DNA of 15,093 bases from an uncultured Oscillospiraceae bacterium (GTDB taxonomy: Bacteria; Bacillota; Clostridia; Oscillospirales; Ruminococcaceae): NCBI GenBank assembly GCA_910579545.1, contig CAJTVI010000063.1, forward strand, positions 1 to 15,093, written 5' to 3'. Below the pieces are notes generated by a model, which saw only the letters and a list, made by a program, of their open reading frames with translations, ran no database searches and was not told the DNA's origin. Position 1 is the first letter of the stretch. The number at the start of each line of letters is the position of its first letter. Shown one piece after another: positions 1-5,896 of this stretch. The position numbers and the translations under genes are program-made.

Positions 1-41
1 GCCCCCGGCCGGCCGGGCTGCGGGTTCTGCCTGTCTGCCAT
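1..41 (-). CDS. 5' end of an unidentified gene, cut by the window edge
   Basis: An ATG at 39-41 on the minus strand is preceded by a strong ribosome binding site (AAAAAAGGAGGGGAG, about 6 nt before the start). It opens a frame beginning MADRQNPQPGRPG that runs off the left edge. Only 13 codons are visible, so no function can be given. The start is supported by the strong RBS and by a plausible minus-strand promoter near 267-294, which would give a leader of roughly 220 nt carrying two 73-bp repeats. The Pro/Gly/Arg-rich opening suggests a disordered N-terminus, but this is a guess from few residues. Confidence 0.5.
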   Translation of the reverse strand, partial: MADRQNPQPGRPG

Positions 42-63
42 GGGCTCCCCTCCTTTTTTAGCA

Positions 64-204
64 GCGGTTCGGTAAGAAGTGAATCGAATTTGATTTGGAT
101 TCTTTGTTTTCTTGTTTCGCCGCCGCTTTTTTTGCGGCGGTTCGGTAAGAAGTGAATCGAATTTGATTTGGAGTCTTTGTTTTCTTATTTCGCCGCCGCT
201 TTTT
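64..204. repeat. Two tandem copies of a 73-bp palindromic repeat unit
   Basis: Copy 1 starts at 64 (GCGGTTCGGTAAGAAG) and copy 2 at 137, a 73-bp period with nearly identical sequence. In copy 2 the ends are inverted: GCGGCGG at 134-140 matches CCGCCGC near 193-200, and TAAGAA matches TTCTTA inside them. The core holds GAATCGAATTTGATTTGG followed by TCTTTGTTTTCTT. The same core and right end recur at 2719-2767, and the right end alone recurs twice at 7610-7654. The copies lie in the presumed leader of the minus-strand gene at the left edge. They look like internally shortened versions of the 184-bp element at 2584-2767. Confidence 0.85.
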
Positions 205-266
205 GCCGGTGCTTTTTGCGCCGCCTTTTCGCGGCCTTACTCGCCCCATCCAGCCATATTGGTACT

Positions 267-294
267 ATCTTACCACAACCGCCCCTTAAAACAA
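267..294 (-). promoter_or_regulatory. Candidate promoter for the left-edge gene
   Basis: On the minus strand, TTGTTT (289-294) and TAAGAT (267-272) are separated by 16 bp, and TGG directly precedes the -10, giving an extended -10. It points at the partial gene starting at 41 and would place two 73-bp repeats in the leader. This is by sequence match only. Confidence 0.45.
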
Positions 295-304
295 AGGCCC
301 GCAA

Positions 305-335
305 ACAGAAAAACGGCGGAGCCTGCGCTCCGCCG
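305..335 (-). terminator. Rho-independent terminator of the 72-residue protein gene
   Basis: A perfect 9-bp stem, CGGCGGAGC (314-322) and GCTCCGCCG (327-335), closes a 4-nt loop. On the minus strand it is followed by TTTTTCTGTTTG. It starts about 22 nt after the stop codon at 357-359. Confidence 0.85.
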
Positions 336-356
336 CCCGCGGCCTTTGCCGGATGC

Positions 357-575
357 TCAAAACAGCTTTTTGAGCTGGTCCACCGCGCCGGACAGGTTGT
401 CGGCGGTCATCTTGCCCTTGACCCCGGCAACCACCTTTTCCACCAGGTCGTCCGGCAGATCGACCCCCAGCACCTTTTCCACCGCCTTGACCGGGTCCTT
501 TTTGAACAGCTCCCTGAGCGCCTCGTCCTTGGTGACCTTTTCCACCACGGCGGAGATCTGTGCCTTGATGTCCAT
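357..575 (-). CDS. Small helical protein, conserved-hypothetical type; NHLP/Nif11-leader-like
   Basis: This 72-residue charged protein has no signal peptide or membrane segment and is predicted to be all helical. Function is unknown. Residues about 23-50 (LFKKDPVKAVEKVLGVDLPD, then LVEKVVAGVKGK) follow the pattern of the nitrile-hydratase/Nif11-type RiPP leader fold: a DP pair, an amphipathic helix, then Gly-Val-x-Leu-Pro. There is no Gly-Gly cleavage site, no core peptide and no modification enzyme nearby, so a stand-alone protein of this fold is the modest reading. The ATG is preceded by a GAGGGGGTGAAGAGGA stretch. It has its own extended -10 promoter (602-630) and a strong terminator, so it is monocistronic. 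The frame is certain; the fold is inferred from pattern alone. Confidence 0.8.
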   Translation of the reverse strand: MDIKAQISAVVEKVTKDEALRELFKKDPVKAVEKVLGVDLPDDLVEKVVAGVKGKMTADNLSGAVDQLKKLF

Positions 576-601
576 TCCTCTTCACCCCCTCAGGCTTTTG
601 T

Positions 602-630
602 ATAGTACCAGCATACTGAAAAACGGCCAA
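602..630 (-). promoter_or_regulatory. Promoter of the 72-residue protein gene
   Basis: On the minus strand, TTGGCC (625-630), a 17-bp spacer and TACTAT (602-607) preceded by TGG form an extended -10 promoter. The leader would be about 20 nt before the ATG at 573-575. Confidence 0.6.
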
Positions 631-753
631 AAAAGCAAGCGTCAATATCCCTGCCCGCGCCGGTCTGCCCCCAAACAGGCACAGAGCGGGCTTTTAGCGC
701 GCCGGTTTGCCGGCCGCTTTATTCCGCCGCCGGCCCATAAAACGCCGCAGGGC

Positions 754-1596
754 CTACCGCCCCAGCACAAACCGCTCCACGGCCAGGGCCACCCCATCCT
801 CCTCGTTGCTGGCGGTGATGTACCCGGCCGCTGCCTTGACGGCCGGCTCGGCGTTGCCCATGGCCACCCCCAGGCCGGCGGCCTTGAGCATGGCAAGGTC
901 GTTGCCGGAATCGCCGCAGGCCATCAGCTGGTGTTTGGCAAGGCCCAGATGCTGCGCCAGGGCTAAAAGCCCCCTGCCCTTGGTGACGCCGGGGGCGTTG
1001 ATCTCGAGATTTTTATCAAGGCTGCTCGAGAGCACCAGCCCCAGGCCCAGCCCCTCCAGCCGCTGCCAGGCCTCGGCGCGCTGGGCGTTCTGGGCAAACA
1101 CCACGCTGACCTTCTCGGGCAGGGCGGGGCTTGCGGCAAGGTAAGCGTAGATGTCCTCCACCTCGGTGCGGGTGGAGCGCATGTAGGCCAGCATGGCGGG
1201 CGAGATGATCCGCTCCATCCGGGCCAGCTGGCTGGCAATGCTCATCCGCCGGCCCTGCACAAACAGGTCGGTGACGCAGTCGTAGCCCTCCAGCACCCGC
1301 AGGGCGGCCTCGGCCTGCGCCTTTTGCATCAAAAACTCGGCCACCGGGGCGTTTTGGGCAAGGTCCCACACCCGGGCGCCGTTGCTGGTAAGGGCGTACC
1401 GCAGCCCCGGCAGGGCCAGCAGCGCGTCCGGCAGGCCGGTAGCCGGGCGGCCGGTGGCTGGCGCCACCGTCACCCCCCGCCTCAGCGCCTCGGCAAGGGC
1501 CGCCAGGGTGCGGGGGGTAATGGTTTTTTGGTCGGTAAACAGGGTGCCGTCCAGGTCCAGCGCCACCAGACGGATGTCCCACGCTTGCTGTTCCAT
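754..1596 (-). CDS. Cof-type HAD-family phosphatase
   Basis: A 280-residue HAD-superfamily hydrolase of the Cof/YidA (class IIB cap) type, a soluble Mg-dependent phosphatase. Members act on sugar phosphates, flavin nucleotides or other small phosphoesters, and the substrate cannot be read from the sequence. Motifs: DLDGT at 14-18 (D14 nucleophile, D16 acid/base), ATGR around T48, K206 in GVTKGRGL, and GDSGND at 228-233 for metal binding. Length is typical. The ATG at 1594-1596 overlaps the proC stop (TGATG), so it is probably translated by coupling from proC; the frame also stays open upstream, but that part is the proC shadow. No convincing terminator was found between its stop and the next gene. 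Confidence 0.92.
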   Translation of the reverse strand: MEQQAWDIRLVALDLDGTLFTDQKTITPRTLAALAEALRRGVTVAPATGRPATGLPDALLALPGLRYALTSNGARVWDLAQNAPVAEFLMQKAQAEAALRVLEGYDCVTDLFVQGRRMSIASQLARMERIISPAMLAYMRSTRTEVEDIYAYLAASPALPEKVSVVFAQNAQRAEAWQRLEGLGLGLVLSSSLDKNLEINAPGVTKGRGLLALAQHLGLAKHQLMACGDSGNDLAMLKAAGLGVAMGNAEPAVKAAAGYITASNEEDGVALAVERFVLGR

Positions 1597-2417
1597 CAGT
1601 TCCCCCCCAGGCTGCGGCTCTTTTGCCAGGCGGCGCAGACCGCCCGCATCACGCTGCCGCGCACCGTCCCCTCCTCCAGCGCCTGCACCCCCTGGATGGT
1701 GGAGCCGGCCGGGCTGCAAACCGCGTCCTTCATGGCGGCGGGGTGCTGCCCCGGCTCAAGCGCCAGGGCGGCGGTGCCCAGCAGCATCTGGGCCGCGTAT
1801 TCCTGTGCCTTGGCCCGCGGCAGCCCGCAGGCCACCCCGCCGTCGGCCAGGGCCTCCAAAAAGAGGCAGGCAAAGGCCGGCCCGCAGCCCGCCACCGCGC
1901 TGCCCGCGTCCATCAGGCTCTCGTCCAGCGCGTCAAACCGGCCGGCCGGGGCCATGCCGCGCAAAAACTCCTGCATCTCTGCGTCGGTCACAAGGGGGTT
2001 GCGGGCGGTCAGCACCATGCCGGCCCCCACCGCCACCGGGGTGTTGGGCATGATGCGCAGCACCGGGTAGTCCCCCCCGGCCATGGCGGCGATGCGGGCG
2101 GTGGTAAGCCCCGCCGCCATCGACACCAGCACGAACCGCTCCCCCGCTGCCGCCCGCCGGGCCAGCACCGGCGCGATGCCGGCCAGCATACCGGCCATCA
2201 TCTGGGGCTTGACCCCCAAAAAGATGTACCGGGCCATGGCGGCCACATCCTCGTTGCTGCCCGCGGCGCAGCCCAGCTGATCGGCCAGCTGCTGCACCTT
2301 TTGCGGGGTGCGGCCGGCCAGCAGCACACTGTCCGCACCCACCCCCCGGCAGGCGGCCCGGGCCAGCGCGCCGCCCATGTTGCCAACGCCGATAAATCCA
2401 AATGGTATATTTTGCAT
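1596..2417 (-). CDS. proC: Pyrroline-5-carboxylate reductase
   Basis: This 273-residue cytoplasmic enzyme carries out the last step of proline synthesis, NAD(P)H-dependent reduction of 1-pyrroline-5-carboxylate to L-proline. The N-terminal Rossmann loop is GVGNMG at 10-15, followed by the VKPQ element near 69-72 and MPNTP at 123-127. The helical dimer domain carries AVAGCGPAF near 174-182, then the family signature region about 234-258 (CSPAGST...ALEEGTVRG). The usual S-G-S-G-P-A motif reads A-G-C-G-P-A here, a mild variant. The ATG is preceded by AGAGGGGGA. It is first in an operon with the HAD phosphatase, with a near-consensus promoter at 2471-2498. No proA or proB lies in the window. Confidence 0.95.
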   Translation of the reverse strand: MQNIPFGFIGVGNMGGALARAACRGVGADSVLLAGRTPQKVQQLADQLGCAAGSNEDVAAMARYIFLGVKPQMMAGMLAGIAPVLARRAAAGERFVLVSMAAGLTTARIAAMAGGDYPVLRIMPNTPVAVGAGMVLTARNPLVTDAEMQEFLRGMAPAGRFDALDESLMDAGSAVAGCGPAFACLFLEALADGGVACGLPRAKAQEYAAQMLLGTAALALEPGQHPAAMKDAVCSPAGSTIQGVQALEEGTVRGSVMRAVCAAWQKSRSLGGN

Positions 2418-2470
2418 GCAAAATCCCCCTCTGTATATTTCCTTCCCGCCGCGGCTGTTTGTTTTACCCT

Positions 2471-2498
2471 ATTATAGCATAGCAGGGCCGCAAGGCAA
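2471..2498 (-). promoter_or_regulatory. proC promoter
   Basis: On the minus strand, TTGCCT (2493-2498), 16 bp, then TATAAT (2471-2476) preceded by TGC form an extended -10 promoter. It lies about 55 bp before the proC start. Confidence 0.7.
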
Positions 2499-2518
2499 GG
2501 CCGGGGGGCAGGGGCCAA

Positions 2519-2827
2519 ACCGGGGAGAGATGTCCGCCGGCCGGGCGCGTGGGAGCAGTCTCTCAAGGCAACAGGACCCCCTTGGCGGCGGTTCCATAAG
2601 AAAACAAAGCCGCCCATTCTACTGGTCAGCCGCATCCGCTGCGTCAGAAAAGCTTGCATTCCACCAAGGAGTGCTGCACTTTTCTTCCTTGCGGCTGCGG
2701 CCGCCCAGCGAATACGCGGTGAATCGAATTTTATTTGGAATCTTTGTTTTCTTATCTCACCGCCGCCTCCCGAAAGCCTTTCGAGACTCTCCCCCGCACC
2801 CTGAAAATCCTTGAAATGGACACTCCC
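2519..2827. repeat. Palindromic element A, copy split by an insertion
   Basis: The left half (2519-2580) aligns without gaps to 14056-14117, 56 of 62 positions identical, including GGGAGCAGTCTCTCAAGGC and AACAGGACCCC. The right half (2769-2827) matches 14121-14181, including CCCGAAAGCCTTTCGAG and the end GGACACTCCC, with a 2-nt length difference. Between the halves are about 188 bp absent from the 14044 copy. The outer left end GGGAGTGTCC of the intact copy is not recognisable here. The element lies between the divergent proC and PAP2 promoters. Confidence 0.85.
2584..2767. mobile_element. 184-bp MITE-like insertion nested in element A
   Basis: The left end (2584-2609: GGCGGCGGTTCC then ATAAGAAAACAAAG) and the right end (2742-2767: CTTTGTTTTCTTAT then CTCACCGCCGCC) are inverted repeats matching at 23 of 26 positions. 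The segment interrupts palindromic element A exactly between its two arms. It has no open frame of note, so it would have to be moved in trans. Its right 49 bp match the tandem units at 64-204. Target-site duplication is unclear. Confidence 0.7.
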
Positions 2828-2871
2828 GGCTTTTGGCAGGGGCCGGCGGGGCGGGCGTTGCCGGCCGGGGC

Positions 2872-2900
2872 TTGCCCGCCTGGGGGCGGCGTGCTACAAT
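2872..2900 (+). promoter_or_regulatory. Promoter of the PAP2-acyltransferase-DUF1275 operon
   Basis: TTGCCC (2872-2877), a 17-bp spacer and TACAAT (2895-2900) preceded by TGC. The short leader begins near 2907 and holds a GC hairpin (GGGGG at 2912-2916 with CCCCC at 2921-2925) just before the AAGGAGG ribosome binding site. Confidence 0.75.
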
Positions 2901-2943
2901 AGCAGGGCAACGGGGGCCCGCCCCCCAAAAAGGAGGCCCTGCC

Positions 2944-3600
2944 GTGAAACCGCCCAAACAAAAGCGCCGTTTGCTGCGCGCTTACCCCCATTTGTGGATG
3001 CAGGCCTACTGGCCGGTGTACCTTGTCTGCTTTTTTGCATTGGAGCGCTGGGGCCCCGCGCCGCGGTATTGGGTGCACTGCGCGCTGGACGACGCCATCC
3101 CCTTTTGCGAGTGGTTTGTGCTGCCCTATTGCAGCTGGTTTGTGATGCTGGCCTTTGCGCTGTTTTACCTTTGGACCCGCGATACCCAGAGCTACGACCG
3201 GCTCTGCGCGCTGATGTTTGGCGGTATGAGCCTGTGTTTGCTGATCTACCTGGTTTTGCCAAACGGGCTTGCGCTGCGGCCGGCCGGCCCGCTGCCCCAA
3301 AACCCGGCGGCAAGGCTGCTGGGGCTGCTGTGGGCGGCCGACACCCCCACCAACGTCTGCCCCAGCATCCACTGCCAGTCCACCGGGTGCATGGTGCTGG
3401 CTTTAAGCCGCTCAAGGCCGCTGCGCGGCCGGCACGGCTGTCAGGCGGCGGTTTGGCTGTGGGGGGCGCTGATCTGCCTTTCGACCCTGTTTACCAAGCA
3501 GCACTCGGCGGTGGATGTTCTGCTTGGGCTGGCGATGGCCGCGCCGGGGCTGTGGGTGTTTGGCCGCGGCCCCGCCAACGGAATACAAGGAGGGATCTGA
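2944..3600 (+). CDS. PAP2-superfamily membrane phosphatase
   Basis: A 218-residue multi-spanning membrane protein of the type-2 phosphatidic acid phosphatase superfamily. Such enzymes remove phosphate from lipid phosphates (phosphatidate, undecaprenyl diphosphate) or transfer lipid head groups. The core motifs are CPSIHC at 139-144 (H143) and S180-x6-H187-x3-D191 (the SRxxxxxHxxxD motif, with Thr after the Ser instead of Arg). The KxxxxxxRP motif is only partly visible (R112-P113, no Lys). This pattern is closest to the inositol-phosphotransferase/Aur1-like PAP2 branch; the substrate is not determined. The start is GTG at 2944, chosen because AAGGAGG lies 7 nt upstream; an upstream ATG at 2833 in the same frame precedes the promoter and is rejected. 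The stop overlaps the next gene's ATG. Confidence 0.85.
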   Translation: MKPPKQKRRLLRAYPHLWMQAYWPVYLVCFFALERWGPAPRYWVHCALDDAIPFCEWFVLPYCSWFVMLAFALFYLWTRDTQSYDRLCALMFGGMSLCLLIYLVLPNGLALRPAGPLPQNPAARLLGLLWAADTPTNVCPSIHCQSTGCMVLALSRSRPLRGRHGCQAAVWLWGALICLSTLFTKQHSAVDVLLGLAMAAPGLWVFGRGPANGIQGGI

Positions 3601-4697
3601 TGGAATCGCACGCCTGTTCGGGTACGGATGGTTTTATGCTGCTCTCACGCTACCGCAAGGCTGTTATGGGGGTGGCCGCGCTTTGGATCCTGTTTTTCCA
3701 TGCAGGGTATATCCACTTTGAGTCAACGCCGGTGCTTTCGGCGCTCGAACAGTTTATCAAGCGGGTCGGGTTTTGCGGGGTGGATATTTTCCTGTTCCTT
3801 TCGGGCATGGGGCTGGTGTACGCGATGGAAAAAGGCCCCTCCCTGCCCACCTTTTATGCCCGCAGGATCCGGCGCCTCCTGATCCCCTTTGTTGGGTTCG
3901 GGCTGTTCCAGGGCTGGCGGGACGGCTGGTCCGCCTCCCAGCTGCTGAAAAACCTTTCGGGGTACACTTTTTTGTTTGACAACATCTACGCCTTTTTGTG
4001 GTTTGTACCGGCGCTGGCCCTGTTTTATCTCGCTTTCCCGCTGTATTACCGGCTGTTTCGGCGCTCCTCCAACCAGGGGTTGTTTACCGGCTGCGTGCTG
4101 GCGCTTTGGCTGGGGGCCACCCTGTGGCTGCGGGCCAGCCTGCGGTCCGACCTGTTCGGCGCAACCAACCGGATCCCCATCTTTTTGATCGGCATCCTGA
4201 TGGGCTGGCTCTCGGCCCGCCGCAGCATCCGGTTTGACCGGCTGGCCTGGTGCTTTTTGGGCCTTATCCTGATTTTAGGGGCCTACCTGAGTTTTTTGGT
4301 TCATTTTCGGGGGATGTACCTTTTGGTGCCGGATTCCGGCTGCTGCCTGCCCAACATCCTGATGGGTGTCTCCCTGCCGTTTTTGCTGGCCGGGCTTTTT
4401 TGGCTGCTGGCCGAACGCCTTCCGGCGCGGCTGCCCGGGCGGCTGCTGTGCAGCGTTTTGTCTTTTTTCGGCAGCATTTCGCTGGAATTTTATTGCGTGC
4501 AGGAATGGCTGGCGGGCCGCCTGCAGCCCCTTTTGCCGCCCGGGCTGAGCAGCTTTTGGGCAAACCTTGCCCTGCTGCTTGCAGCTGTGGCGGCGGCGCT
4601 GCTGCTTTTTGGGCTGAATAAGGGGGTTTGGATGGCGGTGGACCGGCTGCTGGCCCTTGTCCGCCCCCTTTCAAAAAAGGATGAGGTCACGTTATGA
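3600..4697 (+). CDS. Acyltransferase-3 family membrane protein
   Basis: A 365-residue integral membrane protein with about ten hydrophobic helices, of the Acyl_transf_3 (OafA/NolL-like) family, which acylates sugars or other envelope molecules using cytoplasmic acyl donors. Visible family marks are H34 in the first helix (WILFFHAGY), the GVDIFLFLSGMGL stretch near 59-71, and the basic RRIRRLLIPF segment after the second helix. There is no extra SGNH domain. The ATG shares one base with the PAP2 stop (TGATG) and is preceded by AAGGAGGG inside the PAP2 gene, so coupling is likely. The frame stays open upstream through the PAP2 gene, which is shadow sequence. The acceptor molecule is unknown. 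Confidence 0.88.
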   Translation: MESHACSGTDGFMLLSRYRKAVMGVAALWILFFHAGYIHFESTPVLSALEQFIKRVGFCGVDIFLFLSGMGLVYAMEKGPSLPTFYARRIRRLLIPFVGFGLFQGWRDGWSASQLLKNLSGYTFLFDNIYAFLWFVPALALFYLAFPLYYRLFRRSSNQGLFTGCVLALWLGATLWLRASLRSDLFGATNRIPIFLIGILMGWLSARRSIRFDRLAWCFLGLILILGAYLSFLVHFRGMYLLVPDSGCCLPNILMGVSLPFLLAGLFWLLAERLPARLPGRLLCSVLSFFGSISLEFYCVQEWLAGRLQPLLPPGLSSFWANLALLLAAVAAALLLFGLNKGVWMAVDRLLALVRPLSKKDEVTL

Positions 4698-5410
4698 AAC
4701 AGGCATCCGGGCCGCACTGGCTTGCCTGCGAGCGGCGGGGGGTTTACGCGCTGCTGATGGCGGCCAGCGGCATGATGGGCGCGTACACCCTGGTGCTGCG
4801 GGGCGGGGTGTTCTGCAACGCCCAGACCGCCAACATCGCCATGATGGCCGTTGCCTTTGGGCAGGGGCGCTGGGGCGACGGGCTGTATTACCTGATCCCC
4901 ATCACGGCCTACTGCCTGGGGGCCTTTTTGTCCGAGCTGCTGCCCGGGCCGGTCAAGCGGCTGGGGCCGGTGCGGTGGGACAGCTGCCTTGTGCTGCTGG
5001 AGGCCGCCACCCTGTTCTGCATCGGGTTTATCCCGCTGCGGGCCCCCCACCAGCCGGTGCAGCTGCTCATCAACTTTATTGCCGCCATGCAGTTCAACAC
5101 CTTCCGCCAGGCCGAGGGCATCCCCATGGCCACCACCTTCTGCACCAACCATGTGCGGCAGGTGGGGGTCTGGCTCTGCCACGGGGTGTGCCGCCGGGAC
5201 CCTGCCGCCTACCGCCGCGCCGGGGCCCATGTTTGGATGCTGGCCTGCTTTTTTGCGGGCGCCGCCCTGCTTACCAGCCTCTGCCCCCTCTTGCAGGCAA
5301 AGGCCATCTGGCTGGCCCTTGTTCCCCTGCTGGCCGCCGCGGCGCGGCTGCTGTATGCCGACCTGATCGCCGAACGTGAGCTGCTGTCCCGCAAGCCCTC
5401 CGGGCACTGA
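4694..5410 (+). CDS. YoaK/DUF1275 family membrane protein
   Basis: A 238-residue membrane protein with about six hydrophobic segments, matching the YoaK/DUF1275 family. This family is widespread and has no settled biochemical role, though some members are suggested to be transporters. Visible family features are the glycine-rich first helix followed by GAYTLVLRGGVFCNAQTANI near 29-48 and the central MQFNTFRQAEG ... TTFCTNHVRQ segment near 132-156. It is last in the three-gene operon, its ATG overlapping the acyltransferase stop by 4 nt (ATGA), and it is followed by a strong terminator. Grouping with lipid-phosphate and acyl-transfer enzymes hints at an envelope role, which is inference. Confidence 0.88.
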   Translation: MKQASGPHWLACERRGVYALLMAASGMMGAYTLVLRGGVFCNAQTANIAMMAVAFGQGRWGDGLYYLIPITAYCLGAFLSELLPGPVKRLGPVRWDSCLVLLEAATLFCIGFIPLRAPHQPVQLLINFIAAMQFNTFRQAEGIPMATTFCTNHVRQVGVWLCHGVCRRDPAAYRRAGAHVWMLACFFAGAALLTSLCPLLQAKAIWLALVPLLAAAARLLYADLIAERELLSRKPSGH

Positions 5411-5424
5411 GCGCCGCCCCCAAC

Positions 5425-5460
5425 AAAAAGCCGTACCCCAGCAGAGGGTACGGCTTTTTT
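5425..5460. terminator. Bidirectional intrinsic terminator
   Basis: AAAAAGCCGTACCC (5425-5438) and GGGTACGGCTTTTT (5446-5459) form a perfect 14-bp stem with a 7-nt loop. It has a T-run on the plus strand and, by symmetry, on the minus strand. It separates the converging DUF1275 and rhodanese genes. Confidence 0.95.
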
Positions 5461-5471
5461 CCGTTGAGGCA

Positions 5472-5768
5472 TCACGGCTCCAGCGGGTAGGGCCAGGCCA
5501 GGATGCCCCCGATGTTGTAGGCCTCAAAGCCCATGCGGGCCAGCCGGCCGGCCGCCCAGGGGCCCCGCTGGCCGCCCCGGCAGTAGACCAGCACCGGCAG
5601 CGGGGGCAGCCGCTGCGCCGCCTGGCCCAGCTGCTCGGCCGGCAGGTTTACCGCGCCGGGCAGGTGGCCCTCGGCATACTCCTCGGGGGTGCGGATGTCC
5701 AGCACGGTCACCCCGCCGGCCTGCATCCGCCGCCAGGCCTCGGCCGGGGCCAGCCGCTGCGCGCGCAT
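5472..5768 (-). CDS. Single-domain rhodanese-like protein
   Basis: A 98-residue stand-alone rhodanese domain, a soluble protein that carries sulfur as a cysteine persulfide. The active-site loop is CRGGQR at 63-68 (C63), a six-residue loop typical of thiosulfate/polysulfide sulfurtransferases of the PspE/GlpE kind. Upstream marks are VLDIRTPEEYAEGHLPGAVN near 22-41. Length is normal for a minimal domain and no signal peptide is seen. The ATG has AAGGGGGGA about 7 nt upstream. It lies 128 bp downstream of the ferredoxin/ASKHA gene on the same strand with no terminator found between them, so co-transcription is possible. Its physiological sulfur acceptor is unknown. Confidence 0.92.
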   Translation of the reverse strand: MRAQRLAPAEAWRRMQAGGVTVLDIRTPEEYAEGHLPGAVNLPAEQLGQAAQRLPPLPVLVYCRGGQRGPWAAGRLARMGFEAYNIGGILAWPYPLEP

Positions 5769-5896
5769 GGCCGTTCCCCCCTTTTTTGCCTTTGCATCAG
5801 GCTATGCCGGCGCGGCCCAAACTGTGCATGCCCAGCCTGCGCCCTGCCCGGGGCAGGGCACGGGCTTTTGCGTTTTTAAGCGGGCCGGGGCGCTTT

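Noticed and set aside
64..204. CRISPR-like array
   Set aside because: Only two units, abutting with no variable spacers, and no cas genes; the unit is related to a dispersed palindromic repeat.
58..249. Lys/Arg-rich 63-residue minus-strand frame with internal repeats
   Set aside because: The protein repeat is simply the 73-bp DNA repeat translated; no RBS and no recognisable protein features.
640..753. Terminator after the HAD phosphatase gene
   Set aside because: Several GCCGGC palindromes can pair but none is followed by a U-run on the minus strand.
2811..3599. N-terminal extension of the acyltransferase frame by about 260 residues
   Set aside because: It overlaps the whole PAP2 gene in another frame, is low-complexity Arg/Ala/Gly, and the start at 3600 has a strong RBS.
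5841..5861. GCCCTGC...GCAGGGC hairpin as terminator between the ASKHA and rhodanese genes
   Set aside because: On the minus strand, where the genes lie, no U-run follows the stem; the T-rich side faces the strand with no gene.
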